From assembly GCA_039720395.1 (NCBI GenBank), contig CM077826.1, forward strand, positions 30,686,810 to 30,750,809: a stretch of 64,000 bases of DNA, in the 5' to 3' direction. The stretch's first letter is position 1. Each line of letters starts with the position of its first letter. A model generated the notes under the pieces. That model did not search any database, had not been told where the DNA came from, and worked only from the letters and a program-made list of their open reading frames with translations. Origin of the DNA: Liquidambar formosana. Its lineage: Eukaryota; Streptophyta; Magnoliopsida; Saxifragales; Altingiaceae. Made by a program: the position numbers and the translations under genes. Shown here in pieces: positions 25,239-37,170 of the stretch.

Positions 25239-26088
25239 GCGGATTTTGCAAATTTTTTTTTTGCGTAAATGACGCATATGCCCCTCACCCCTTATAAAAC
25301 CCTCATATCACGATTCTAACACCCATTTTCAGCATTTTGAGTGTTAGGGACTTGAGAGAGAAAGAGAGAGAGAGGGGAAAGATAGGAGAGAGAAAGGGAG
25401 TGTTTGGAGAGAGAAAATCACATTTTTCTCTTGCATGCATGGGTTTTTGACTCTCTCTCCTCATATCAACGTTGGGATTCACGTTCTAGGGGCTGGATTT
25501 GAAGATCTACACGTGCTTTGAGAGGATTCAAGCCTGATCTGTAAAGTTTGGAGCTCATTCATGCTTTCTAGGCTCAGATCCGACCTTCCCAACACATTTT
25601 CTCTACGTTTGGTGCAATATATGTGAGGTAGGTGTAATTTTCATGGGTTTTAACCGTAGGGATGATAATGGGTTAGTATATAAGCCCATATATGTTGGAC
25701 AAAAACATATTTTGGTGTTATTTATGAGTTTTTGTGATTGTTGGGTGTATTATCATGTATATTTTGTAATGCATGTACTGAGGGGTCTAGTTTACGTAAC
25801 CCTATATTTAGGAATATTAATTTTGGGAGTATATGGGTTGATATACTTGTCATATTTTAGTTTATTTGGAAGGTACATGCTATGTAAATTCTTGTTGGTC
25901 TATATTTTACATGTTTTACATAGCTCCCACATGTTATATAATTATGAAATAATTATATATTGTTGATTTTTGGGAATAACTGACACGTGTATGAGTTTTT
26001 ATGCTCTCATGGCATTCATTGGCATAAAATGCATGAAATGGACTTGATTAATTACTTGGTAAAAGTATATTAACGGGTTATTGGATTT

Positions 26089-26290
26089 GGACTACTAGCG
26101 GTCAAGGGACTTAGCGGTGTTTTCCATTCCTTTGGTCCTGGGTACTTTCCGGTTCCAGGTAGGGACCCTTGTGTTCCCAAATCAGAGGCTACTTTCCGGT
26201 TCCAGGTAGGAACCCTTGTGTTGTCCTCTTGGAGGTGGGTTTAAATCCTCCGTTTCCGCGCGAAGACTCCTGCGGGAGTGGTTGGTAATG
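26089..26290 (+). other. Conserved structured island in the LTR at 24536
   Basis: Nearly identical to 62128-62332 although the LTRs around it have diverged. It contains ACTTTCCGGTTCCAGGTAGG twice (26144 and 26190), a GGAGG...CCTCC pairing and the hairpin ACTCC-TGCG-GGAGT (26266-26279). It lies well downstream of the TATA box, so it would be in the transcript. Function unknown. Confidence 0.55.
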
Positions 26291-26862
26291 ATGGATTATG
26301 TTAAATGGACATGAGTCGCATATCATTCATGACATTGCATGGGTTTTAATTATTTTAAGCATGGTTTTAATTGGTTATATTATCATGCTTTGGTTATTTC
26401 TATATGAAAATTATATCTACTGAGTTTTATACTCACTCCTATGTTTATAAATTTTTTTCAGATGATTTCATAGCTGGGGAGACCTCGCCTTGAGGTGCTA
26501 TGCTTTGATGGGAAAAATTTTAATATTATGGATATGTATTAACTAAACACTTTGTATTCGGCCAATAGGCACTAGACATGTAATAACTTATGGTTTGTAA
26601 TATTTTAATTTCGTAGGTCTCTTTATATGGTTTATTTAGCATGTGATGATACCAATGATGGATGACAGGAACTTTTATAACTCTTTTATACAGGATTTTG
26701 TTATGGTATGTTCCATTTACGGATGGGTCATGCCGAAATTTTTATTAAAAATTACAGGTTTTCTAACACGTGCCATTCACGTGCTTCCTCAATGATTTTC
26801 TTAATTAAACTAGATTTATTAATATTGATCACGGCTTAATTAATTTGGGTCGTGACAAATAC

Positions 26863-27811
26863 TACGCCTAAACTCTTTAGCACAAATGGTCATGATGGAG
26901 CCAGTGTAATAGCAATCATTGAATGGAACCATAAGAATTGTCTCCTTCCCTTAGTTGAAGCCTTCATTGGGAGCTTTAGGCTTGGCAATAATCCCCTTGT
27001 CAATAAGGTTTTGAATGGTGTGTCTCAACCTCATACAGTTGTCAGTTCGATGCCCTTTGCTTTGGTGGAATTCACAAAATTGATACTCATTGTACGAACG
27101 AGGTAAAGGATTGGGTGGCGGCTTTGGAGCGTGAGGCTTTAAGACACCATCAGCTTTCAGGTTGTAGAAGACTTGGTCCAAGGGCATATAAAGATTGTCT
27201 AGTTGGTGTCGCACCTTAGCAAACCATGGACGTTGTTGGGGACTCATATCAACCATAGCCCTCTTAATAATAGACTCATGGTTGTCATTAATTCCTGTAG
27301 TGGGATTTTGGAAGGTGGTTTGGGCTTGAGAGAATGGGTTTATGGTGGCCAAGAAAGGGTTCATGGGAGGCCTTTAAAGAACACTTGGATTGGTGGTTGG
27401 TTTGGGGAAAGTGACTGCCCCACGGTCATTAAGGTCTTGAATCTCATGCTTTAACCTCACACAATGGTTAGTGTAATGTCCTTTACTTTGATGGAAATCA
27501 CAATACTCATTTTCTCTAAACCAACAAGGCAAAGGATTAGGTACGGGTATTGGATCAAGTGGTGCCAATAAGCCCAAGATCTCCACTCTTCGAAAAGCAT
27601 GGCTCAATGGCATGTTGAGTTCAGTGAATTGGCGAGGCTTCTTCTTGACAGTTTGGGCTTTCAAATTGGCTTGGCGTTTCTTGAACTTGGGAACTCTTGC
27701 AACCTCCGGTCGGGCTTGATGAATAACTTGGACAATTACATACGGCATCCCCTTAAAGTCTTCTAATGTTGTGTTGCCAATTCTAGCCATGGTGGTGACA
27801 ATGGGTTCCAC
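26863..27811 (-). pseudogene. gag: F1 gag remnant with two CHHC modules, capsid part missing
   Basis: Two blocks of one frame separated by a single TAA at about 27372. Each block has the same order: F.ELNMPL (or NLYMPL), a GLLAPL/GVLKPH segment, P.P.PNPLP, then C-X2-H-X4-H-X4-C (CDFHQSKGHYTNHC; CEFHQSKGHRTDNC), then a helix ending IQDL or IQNLID. This knuckle-like unit follows the capsid in Tat gags. The capsid part seen in C, D and E (DVTRRDLETTKQ, YKYNTEV) is absent; only leader-like DNA lies upstream. The C-terminal end is cut by the solo LTR at 24536-26857. Confidence 0.85.
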
Positions 27812-28975
27812 TCTAAACTTAACCTTTTAAAAAGATACCACAGGTTCAATCAATCTTCTTTAAATAGAAAACTTTTAATTAGGCATAGTCCAAAATAATT
27901 TTGTTCTATAACTGCATTAAATTTAAAAGAATTTTGACTTTAAAAAGGTGCCCCTAGTTCAAATATATATATACTTTTTAGCAAAAGGGTTCAAAATTAC
28001 TATGCCCCTAGTTAGACAATTCAACCTTAAATGGACTTTTGGGTCCAAGGGTGAAATGCCATACTAAAGGTATAGGGAATTAACACTTGACTTTAGACCT
28101 TAGCTACTAAGCACCATCAAAACAATTAAGCACTCACATTTCCCAAGACTATGACCACATGGTTATGCAACCGCTAATGCTGGACAAAAGAATTAGGCCC
28201 AAACTAAACATGCCCCTAGTTAGACACTTCATCCTTAAGGGTGCCCCTTAGGGCAAAGAATAAAGTGACATACTAAGGGTACGTAAACCTGTTGATTTAG
28301 AGTCATGTTATCCATTAGAACTAACCACCCATATAGCATTCATTCATATCTCCAACCGCATTCAAGAGCAAGAAATCGGATCACTGTATCGAGGGCTTTG
28401 TAGCATCTTCTCAAAGAACCATGACATGAATTGCATTGCCATTCATTCCACTCACATTTATTCCCACAACACACATTCATGCCACACATACATTCATTCT
28501 ATACACACATACATTCAAACACACATCCATTATGTACCTGCATTCATTCCACAAGCATGGTGACTTTAAACTAGGCGAGTCCATGTGTCCTAGACAGTCC
28601 ACTATATGCACTAAAAAGGGTAGGATAGTGTCCCCTACTTGCTTGAATCAACCATATACCTATCACGTGTGACATGAGGGATGTCGTGTGAGTTAAGTGG
28701 TACGTGTTGATCCATTTAATATACCCAAGGGTAAAACCCAAGGATACGTGGCAAGAGGAGTTGATAGCTTTGCAAACATGACACCCGAGAACGAAGGGAA
28801 CCGGGGTCAAGGCTAGGCCAATCAGAAAAGGCAAGGATACATCGACCTATCATTCAAGTGCAATTGCGCACACAATGCAATAAAGTAAACACACATTCAA
28901 GCGTATGCAAGTGATTGATTTTAATTTAAGTAATTAAATTAGCCCATATAAATTCCTTGAGTTCAAGTCTACTAT
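27812..28975 (-). other. Untranslated leader of F1
   Basis: No conserved frame. The part 28436-28970 matches, inverted, the leader of D (41071-41620), including ATTCATTCCA/ACACATACATTCA low-complexity sequence and the segment beginning CGATGTATCCTTGCC. Repeats of CCCCTAGTTAGACA occur near 28006 and 28215. Confidence 0.75.
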
Positions 28976-28993
28976 TCCCCAGTAGAGTCGCCA
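28976..28993 (-). other. Primer-binding site of F1
   Basis: Minus strand TGGCGACTCTACTGGGGA, three bases inside the LTR end. D has TGGCGACTCCACTGGGGA and C TGGCAACTCTACTGGGG. Conservation and position identify it; I do not assign the tRNA. Confidence 0.8.
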
Positions 28994-28996
28994 GAC

Positions 28997-31900
28997 TGTG
29001 AACCACAGGGTTTCGATCCGGAGAAGAGGAAGGAAAGAACCCTTCTTTTAAAAAAGACTCGTAGAGATTTAAATTAATAAAAATCTGGTTTTTAAAAGGT
29101 TCACAAAAACAAAACAAACAAGGAGTCGCCACCTCATTTTTAGGAAAAGAGGAAAACCATAAAAACAATTTTTAAAGAAAACCTTTGAAAACAAACCACA
29201 TGACTCCGATAAAGGAAAAGCAGGCCTAATCAAAACAAGAGAGGATTCGGAGACTAAGTTACGATGTGGGAAGGTTCTAGGAAACATCCTATAGGCACCC
29301 ACATCGCCCCAAAATGGGTCTCTGAATTTATATGGGCTATTTCAATCACTTCTTAATTAGTCACCATGCATATGCAAAGAATCATCCATAAACCAATCGC
29401 ATTCATCCATGAACATCTATAAAGCAATAAACATCCATAAAGCATGTAAACATCCTATGAACAAGTATGAGAGATATGGAAAGCAAGTAAGAGATAGAGA
29501 GAATGAGCAAACAAATCCATCCTATCCACTAGCAAATATGTGATGGATAAATGAGCAAGCAAACAAATCCATCCTATCCACTAACAAATATGTGATGGAT
29601 AAATGAGCAAGCATGGGTCCATCCTACTCCACTAGCATATATGTGATGGACAAATGGGTAGAAAGAAAGAAAGAAGATAGAAAAAGAAAACCTAGGATAC
29701 TTAGTATCCTAGGGCGGACTTGAACATCAAATGAGCACCTACATACCTTACATACAAAGATGTAAGGATCAAAGTCCACGTAATTTGATTGAGAAGGGGT
29801 TACTCCCTTTACAATGAACTATAAACCCTAAGTTTCCATTAAAAGAAAAGAAGAGTTTTAAAAAGAAGAAGAGTTTCCAAAAAAGGAATTTGAGAAAAGA
29901 TAGAATTGGAAAAGAGATAGAACTCTTGTCCAAAAAGAAGTTTGGGAAAAGTAGAATTCTAAAAGAGATAGAACTCTAATTAAAAAAGAAGTTTGAGAAA
30001 AGTAGAATTCTAAAGAGATAGAACTCTAATTAAAACAGAATTTTAAGAGAGTTGGAAACATAGGACTTCTAATTCAAAGTAAAGACAATAACCCTAGGAG
30101 GGAGAAGAGAACAATCCAAAACAAACTTACCATGAACCACTTACTATATGCAAATTATCCCAAAACATCGAGAAAACATCAATTAATCACCCTATGTATT
30201 CTATAGGGCAATTATTAAGCTCAATTCAACCATATTCATGCTCAAATAATCATTAGAAGACCTAATTCAAATCTGGACAGAATGCTAAATATGCATATAA
30301 TGACCTAATACTGCATGCAAATAACAAAAATCAAAAGGAAAACAAAATCCTAGTATGCTCCTATATGCTCCTATATGCTCTAAACACCCTAATATGCACA
30401 AAACTATCAAAAAACATGCTAAATAGGCATTACCATGATGAAAATATCATATGACAATCCTAAACATGAAAAGAAAATCTAACATGATGCCTTAGGTAAG
30501 TACTTTATGTAAGAATGTGAAATAATCATCCTTACGGCGAGCTTTCTTAAGTAAAACTATCCGGAGATAATTTTACGTAGAAACCACTCCGTATGAATGA
30601 TTTCTTCACATATCCTATGTAAAATATATACCTAAGAATGCAAATAAACTCACAGCGCACTTAAACACACTCCAGAAAGCACCCATGCACAACCTCACCC
30701 TCTAAGGACGATAATTATCCTCGAAAAGGATAATCATCCATATACCTATGAAGATGAGGCTTACACACAAGTGTCCTATACAAAAGATGCTTAAAATCAT
30801 GCATATAATTGAACCGTGAAGAGAAAACGGCCTAAACACATCAATTGATTTTTCATGCAAAACGTACCTCTATCCTTAAGAGAGAAACTATCCTACCAGC
30901 AAACAATTCACAATCCTAATCCACTAACATGCATTCTCATCATATTTAAATCATATACACTCTAAAATATAGAGTATATATGATTCCTAATTCAAGTCTA
31001 AGCCATAGTTATGCAGAGAATGAAGTAGAAGAAGAAGGAATCATAAAAGGATGCAAAGGAGACTTACAACAAGGCAAAGGTCTTCGCTGCGTTCTTCCTT
31101 CTCTTTGGATTAGTTCCCTTCTAGTTCTCCTTTGAAATTGCAGTAGAAAGCCTCCTCCAAGTGATATGGGTGTGTGCAAACTCGTGGTCCCTCTCTCTCT
31201 CTCAGGAATATGAAGTGTCAAATAAGCAAAAAAGTCCCTTATGTTGATGAATGAGCCTCTATTTATAACCAACCAACCATATGAACCAATGGTTGAGATT
31301 AATTCACCATAAAACCAATCTAAGGCTGTAATTAAATCCCATGAATGTTAAACAACTCAAAACCACCTCCCAATAGGCTTAGAAGTCCTTTAGAAGGCTA
31401 AAATTCGGAGTGGTAGAGTCCCATTCCGTTAAAACTTCAAAAAGAGATAAATCAGGACGGAGCTCTCAGGGTGACCGGTTGGCCCCAACCAGTCCAACCG
31501 GTTGGTGAACTGGTCCAAACGGTTGAGCCCAACCGGTCACCCGAGAAGAATCCAAAAATTTTGGAATTCTAGCTCGATTTGGACTCCGAACTTCAAACAG
31601 ACACAAATTCTTCATTTTAACTCCGATTTGAGTGATTCAAAAGCCAAAATTTCAAGAATTCAATGTAGAATAAGCTTAGAATATTCTTGAACCAAAAATC
31701 CCTGACCATGGTCAGGTGGCTGGGTTTTCATGAGGCGATTACCCGAAAAAAAGGTCAATTAACCATAGGGTAATGTGGTGAACCAATCCGAAACCTATCA
31801 ATAAATTAAATTAGCACTTCAATTAGACTCATTTCATCATTCTAAGGTCAATGGAACACTCTGGAGCAAATTTGGAAGTCAATTGGAAAATATACAAAGT

Positions 31901-32179
31901 AAAAGACGAAATTGCCCTCCAAGTCGTAAAAGTTCTAATTAGCTATCCAAACCTATCTGGAATTGAACCAAATTTGACAAACATATCCAAAATGATCCTA
32001 GAAACTAAATGCAAGTGATGGGACTCAACAAAGAGACAAAAATATGCATGCAATGATGACCTATTCTCCTAAGGCTTAAAAGGGCAAAAGTGTCTTTTAA
32101 GGCTTAGGGACTCCTAGATGCTTCTAAACCTAACCAAATGCTATCATGATCTTATGGGGGTGAAAATGGGGTGTCTGCA
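28997..32179 (-). mobile_element. 5' LTR of F1
   Basis: 3183 bases from TGTGAACCACAGG to GGGTGTCTGCA, directly followed by the target duplication TGATG. It holds a TATA box on the minus strand (31260-31267), a cassette at 31469-31545, the 52-bp repeats at 29505-29652, and the intact site of the copia insertion found in the other LTR. ORFs in it mirror those of the 3' LTR and are not genes. Confidence 0.93.
31469..31545. promoter_or_regulatory. Palindromic cassette in the F1 5' LTR (ACCGGTTGG type)
   Basis: Same layout as 16432-16507 with a few substitutions (ACCAGT for ACCGGT, AAACGG for AACCGG). It lies about 200 bases upstream of the TATA box in LTR sense. Confidence 0.6.
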
Positions 32180-32184
32180 TGATG

Positions 32185-32780
32185 CATGCTCCTATGAGTT
32201 TTATTATTCATACGATTATATTAGGGTTTTGATCCTAAATCAAACAAGTTTTCAAATCAAAGTTGTTTTCTTTAAAGTGAGTTATTTTTCAAAAACAAGT
32301 GTTTGATTGTAGATTGGATTCTAATAGAGTTCTATAAGGAGTGAAACTCTCCCCCCCAATATATTTGTTTGAACTACGTGGATTTTGATCTTCGTCAGAA
32401 GTACGTAGGCTGCTCACTTGAGCCCAAGTCCAACTTAGTTTAGTTTTTATCTTTTAATTTTCGTAATTTTTAGTTATTGCATGGTTAAAATTAATTAAGC
32501 TCAATTAATAAATGAGGACCGATTTATCGAGCGAAATGGGTGCCTATGGGCCGTGGCTTAAAACCTTCCCATTTCGTAACCTAGCCCCCGAACCCTTGTT
32601 TTTGGTTCAAGACTTGCCTATTTTTCATTAATGGAGTCAAATTTGTTTTTATAAAACAAATCTTTTAGTAGTTTCCTCATACCCTAAAAATGAGGTGGTG
32701 ATTCCTTGCTTTTTGAAAACCCTTTTAAAAGTGGAAAGAGAAACTCGATTCCCCCACGAGTCGATTTCTAGGTGTCCACA
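32185..32780 (+). mobile_element. 5' LTR of element C, right part
   Basis: Continues 10965-12360 after removal of F1 and one TGATG. It ends GGTGTCCACA just before the primer-binding site. It shares the R/U5 phrases of other Tat LTRs (ACTACGTGGATTTTGATC, CCTAAAAATGAGGTGG). Confidence 0.85.
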
Positions 32781-32782
32781 AT

Positions 32783-32800
32783 TTGGCAACTCTACTGGGG
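32783..32800 (+). other. Primer-binding site of element C, broken by a solo LTR
   Basis: TTGGCAACTCTACTGGGG ends exactly where the LTR at 32801 begins. The sequence downstream of that LTR resumes with ATATTGAGGG. Confidence 0.75.
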
Positions 32801-35800
32801 TGTGGACCTCGGAAAGAGTGGCGGCGTAGGCCCACGTGTGTTGAAAAAAGGAGTCACCACCTTATTTTTTTTAAGGGAAAAGAGGAAAACCCTAAAATGT
32901 TTTATTTTCCAAAACAAGTGACTCCATGTTTAAAAAAGGAAAGGAAAAAATTCTTTTGGAAACCAAAGATTATGAATTCGGAGGCTAAGTTACGATATGG
33001 GAAGGTTCTCGGTAAAGCCTATAGGCACCCATATCGCCCTAAACGGTCTCTTAATTTAATTGGGCTAAATCAAAGTCTTAAACACATACAAATCATCAAT
33101 TATCATCAAAATAAAGCATGCATATCATCCATTCATTCATCCATATAAGCAAATAAATCAAAGAAAAATAGAAAAGAGAAAGAGGGGAAAGAAAACCTAG
33201 GATACTTAGTATCCTAGGGCGGACTTGAACCTCACGAAGAGCGCCTACGTACCATGTATGGAAATACATGGATTAAAGTCCACGTAATTCGAATAGAATT
33301 AGGGTTATAACCTAATAGAGGCCTATGGTAAACCCTAAGTTTCCTTTCATAGACAAAAGAGTTTCCGAAGATAAATGATTTAGAAGATATGGTATTTCAA
33401 GTAAAGATAGAAACTTTCATTCGAAAAGGAATTTTTTATGAATGGAAACTATAGGAATCTACCATATTCCCCTATTAGGGAATAACCCTAGGAGGGAGAA
33501 AGGGAAAGCTTTAGAGAAGGAAAGGTGAATTAGGGCACCTTCATACCCAACTTACCTTAAGCAAAAGCAACCTGTCAAAATAACCACCCTATTGCATAGG
33601 GTAATCACTTTACTTGCAAGATTTCATCTCGCAATAGCCAAAATAATCACCCCACATTGGTGGGGTAATTGCACCTGTCATATCCCACTTTCTATGGGTT
33701 TGTATCTGTCATGTACCCGCAATTTGCATGCAAAACACACCAAAAATACCAACAAACAAACCTAGTTTCTAACCAAGCAATTATCATGCTTAAACATAGG
33801 CTAACACATGCTCAAAATATATCATTAAAGCCATTAAACAGATCTAGACAGAATTGAAATAAGGCTTAAAATCAACCATAAATCATGTAAACAACACGAA
33901 TCATGAAATAAAGTAAACCTTAATTCAGCTCTATATGCAATAACACGCAAACAATCCTAGAATCAACTACATGCATGCAGAAAATATCATAGTTATCTAA
34001 TATGCAACACATATATAGCAACTATGAAGAAAAACTAAAGAAAATCCCTAAGCTATCATGCTATATGCAACTTTCCTAAAACAAGGATGAACGAAACCCT
34101 AGAATCACACTTGTGCATAAAATCACATGAAATAACTCTAAATCATGCAAAATCGAACATGAACAGCATTCTAATCATGCATATTAACCAATAGAATGAT
34201 CCACACATGATAAAGACATAGGCTTGCACATGAAATATAGCTATTCTAAGAATAAACTCAATTTCAGTACAAGAGAAACCCTAGAATCCCAACTATGCAT
34301 TAAATCACATGGAATAACACTTTAGCATGTAAAACAGCCCATAAACATCATCCTAATCATGCATACTAGCTAATAGAAGTAGTAAAACATGATAAAAACA
34401 TATGCCTTAATATGCAAAAGAGTTATTTCATGCAGAAAACCAATTTCAGCATTAAGGAAACCCTAGAATCACAAGCTCTCATAAAATCACATTGGAATAG
34501 CACTACAACATGCATAACTAATCATGAATGATATTTTTATCACATATATTAACCAATGGAAGTATCAACATATGATTAAAACTCAACCTTGAACATGAAA
34601 TAATGCTACTCTAGGTATGAATCCTAATTTAAAAGAGAGAAAGGAAAGGGGAAGGTATACCTATTGTGAAGTCCTTTTCTACTACTGTAGAGAGTCCTTC
34701 TCCTCTTATGGACAAGTTGAAAAGCTCTCCTTCAAGCCTCCAAGCAAAGCTCCAGCCCTCCTTCAAGCTCTCTTCCTCACTCTCTCACTTAGAATTTAGG
34801 TTAAACTATCCTAAGGATGGCTGTAATTGCCTCAAAGTCTCTCTAAGTGTCTCTTCCTCAAACATGCCTCCCCTAATGCTGAAGTATAAGGGGGTATTTA
34901 TAGGGTTTGAGGGAAAACCCTCAATGGTTGGGATTAAAACCCTAGATATTGATCCAAGGGTCTTTAGAGACTCTCTTGGGGCTCAAGTAGGTCAATTAGG
35001 GCTGAAAATAGGGTTAAATGGCGACTGGAGGCGGACAAATCTGAGGAAATACGGAGGGATCCGCTTCAGCACTCAAAAAAGGAAAGAGGCTTGGGTGACC
35101 ACCTAGCCCTGGGCGGCTAGCAGCCTGGGCCCAGGTGACTAGCCGCCCAGGCCTAGGTGGTCACTGAGGCCTCGTCATCTCTTGCCTATTTCTGACCCTT
35201 TCGACTTCCAAATGTGTTTTGGGGCCCTAAATCAACTTCGATTTTGATGAAACGAAAGCCAACACGACCAGTGTTTCGATGGGGAATGTAATTTGATACA
35301 CTTGAGGGCAAAAAGCCCTAGCCATGGCTACATGGTTAGGTCTTACAAAGGCGGTTAACCGTTATGCACCACCGTCGCTTGGCTTAGGTATGCACATAGG
35401 GTTGCACCTGTATGTCTTTCAATTTGAAATTCAACCTCCCTAAACACATTTGGGGATGAAATTAAGACTAATCAATGTTAAATGAGAAGGAATGGAGTGA
35501 AAATCATGAGCCAATTCGAGCTAACCTGAAATAGGTCTCTTAATTAACCTGAGCCATGTTGAGCTATTCTAATCCTGAACCATCAATTCATCGAATTGAA
35601 CTCATAAATACCTCAAATGTATCCATATGAACTCCAATTGGCAACTTGGAGATCATTCCAAGGTCAAATGGAAAGTTTGTGACCTAAAAGACGATTATGC
35701 CCCTAAAGTCACAAAAGTTCTTATTAACCCTCAAGATCAACTCCAAATCGAACCAAAATACATACACATCATCCTCAAGACCCTAGAAACTCAATGCAAA

Positions 35801-35878
35801 AGACTAGACTCAAAAAGAAAACAAAAAGACACATAAAATGATAAACCCTAGCTAAGGTGGCAAAAATGGGGTGTGACA
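32801..35878 (-). mobile_element. Solo LTR of the E family in the primer-binding site of C
   Basis: 3078 bases from TGTGGACCTCGG to GGGGTGTGACA, same family and orientation as the E LTR at 43374-46373. Flanks TGGGG (32796-32800) and TAGGG (35879-35883) fit a 5-bp target duplication with one substitution. It contains a cassette with TAGCCGCC cores (35093-35170) and, 190 bases downstream in LTR sense, a TATA box (34895-34902, minus). ORFs such as 34666-35106 run through the cassette and are not genes. Confidence 0.85.
35093..35170. promoter_or_regulatory. Palindromic cassette in the solo LTR at 32801 (CTAGCCGCC type)
   Basis: The same GGGTGACC...GGTCACTGAGG frame encloses GGGCGGCTAG, CTGGGCCCAG and CTAGCCGCCCAGG. 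The core differs from that of E although the LTR family is the same. Confidence 0.6.
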
Positions 35879-35883
35879 TAGGG

Positions 35884-37170
35884 ATATTGAGGGCTAAACT
35901 CAAACTTATTTATTGGGCTTAATCAATTTCATTGTTAATCAAATTAATCACTATCACTCTTTTGCATTGCATACTTGCATCGATGTATTCTTGCCAATGA
36001 TCGGCTACACTGGACCTTTGACAGTGTAGCTATCAACTCCAATTGTCTCGTACCAAATGGTTCGCCATTCAGGTATATCATATGAGTAGATCGTACCGCT
36101 GGATCCACGCGAATTCCTTTATTCACATGTGGTTAGGTATAAAACTTCCCTAGCAATTGGGGAACCTTTCACCCACCCAATTTCATATAGAATAGGGACA
36201 CATTTGGCTCATTTTGCGATAATGTCAAAACCATGCTATTATGCTGCTCGTTGCTATACATGTTATGTGATTGAATAAATAAGGTATAACATGACCCAAT
36301 GACCCTAGTATGTCTACCCACCCAATGCCCCATAAAGTATACTAATGGATGGGTTGTCTAACTAAGGCCATGTTGTGTCAGACCTCATATAATCAAAATA
36401 GTCGTGAACCTTTGATTGAGAATCTGTTGGGTCGTTATGCTGCCTAATTGTTTGTGATTGATCCTCACATTACAACTTAGGGACATTTATCTCCATGTCC
36501 TTAGTATGTCTTTGTACCCTTAAAGGATGATCGTCCAACTAGGGGTATGTCAAGTTTAGGTCTAACCTCTTATTTGTGTCTATGGTATTCCGTTGTGCTG
36601 TCCACTTAGGAAAGTAGGGTTAACTAGTCCTACAACCTCGGTATGTCAACTCACCCTTGTTTTTAGGATGTCTTGTGTAACTAGGGTATGCTGTGTCAGA
36701 CCTAGCTACAATGCATTGATGGTACTTGTGAGATACCGTTATGTTATCTATCTAGGTACTTACAGTTAGTTGGTCCCAATGTGTGTCGTCCCATCTTCCA
36801 TGCTATGGAATTCAATTAAAAAATGTCTAACTAGGGGTATGGTACCTAGGGTCAACTCTATTAGATTTAAGTGCAGTCACGGGCCTAAATTTAAAATAAA
36901 AATTTTGGACTAGGCCTAAAAGAAAATATGTTCTTGTCAAAGGTCTGGCTTGGATTCGAGATCATATAACAAGATTAATTAAAGTAGATCACATTCCAAT
37001 CACAGAAGCTATGTCTGGAACAAACTCAGTGACTCAAGCATTGACTTCAGCTGAAGAAGTAGCACCACCTGAGAATGTTAATAAGCTCTTACATGAAATG
37101 ATGACTATGTTGTAACAAGTATCTCTGAAATCTAATGAGGCAATAAGATGGCCCAGGAAGTGGTTCAGAC
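35884..37170 (+). other. Untranslated leader of element C
   Basis: No conserved frame. It contains degenerate repeats of phrases such as CTAGTATGTCTACCCACCC and AACTAGGGTATG.TGTGTCAGACCT between about 36290 and 36860. Short ORFs on the minus strand (35944, 37034) are not conserved. Confidence 0.65.

Larger units (their letters stand above)
24536..26857 (+). mobile_element. Solo LTR (TGTAATGCCC...GTCGTGACA family) in F1
   Basis: 2322 bases flanked by AATAC at 24531-24535 and 26858-26862. It has TG/CA ends, a cassette of ACGATCGATCGT palindromes (25128-25238), a TATA box (25293-25299), a GA-rich 5' leader, and a strongly conserved island with a hairpin at 26089-26290. A relative with the same ends lies at 60381-62969. 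No internal region is attached. The ORF at 25643-25966 is not conserved in the relative and is rejected as a gene. Confidence 0.93.
12361..32179 (-). mobile_element. Element F1: complete non-autonomous Tat-type gypsy retrotransposon carrying an antisense PMD gene
   Basis: Both LTRs are present (12361-17141 with a nested insert; 28997-32179), with the 5-bp target duplication TGATG at 12356-12360 and 32180-32184. Reading on the minus strand: 5' LTR, primer-binding site, leader, capsid-less gag, a scrap of integrase, a plus-strand (antisense) PMD gene, tandem repeats, polypurine tract, 3' LTR. No protease, RT or RNase H is seen, so mobilisation would have needed proteins of a relative such as E. 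Total 19.8 kb, about 15.8 kb after removing the two nested solo LTRs. It interrupts the 5' LTR of C. Confidence 0.92.

Noticed and set aside
25643..25966. 107-residue hydrophobic ORF
   Set aside because: Lies inside a solo LTR, AT-rich, absent from the related LTR at 60381.
26180..26280. tRNA gene
   Set aside because: A weak B-box-like GGGTTTAAATCC is present, but no cloverleaf, A-box or acceptor stem could be drawn.
34666..35106. 146-residue ORF
   Set aside because: Runs through the promoter and cassette of a solo LTR in the wrong sense; not conserved in the LTR of E.
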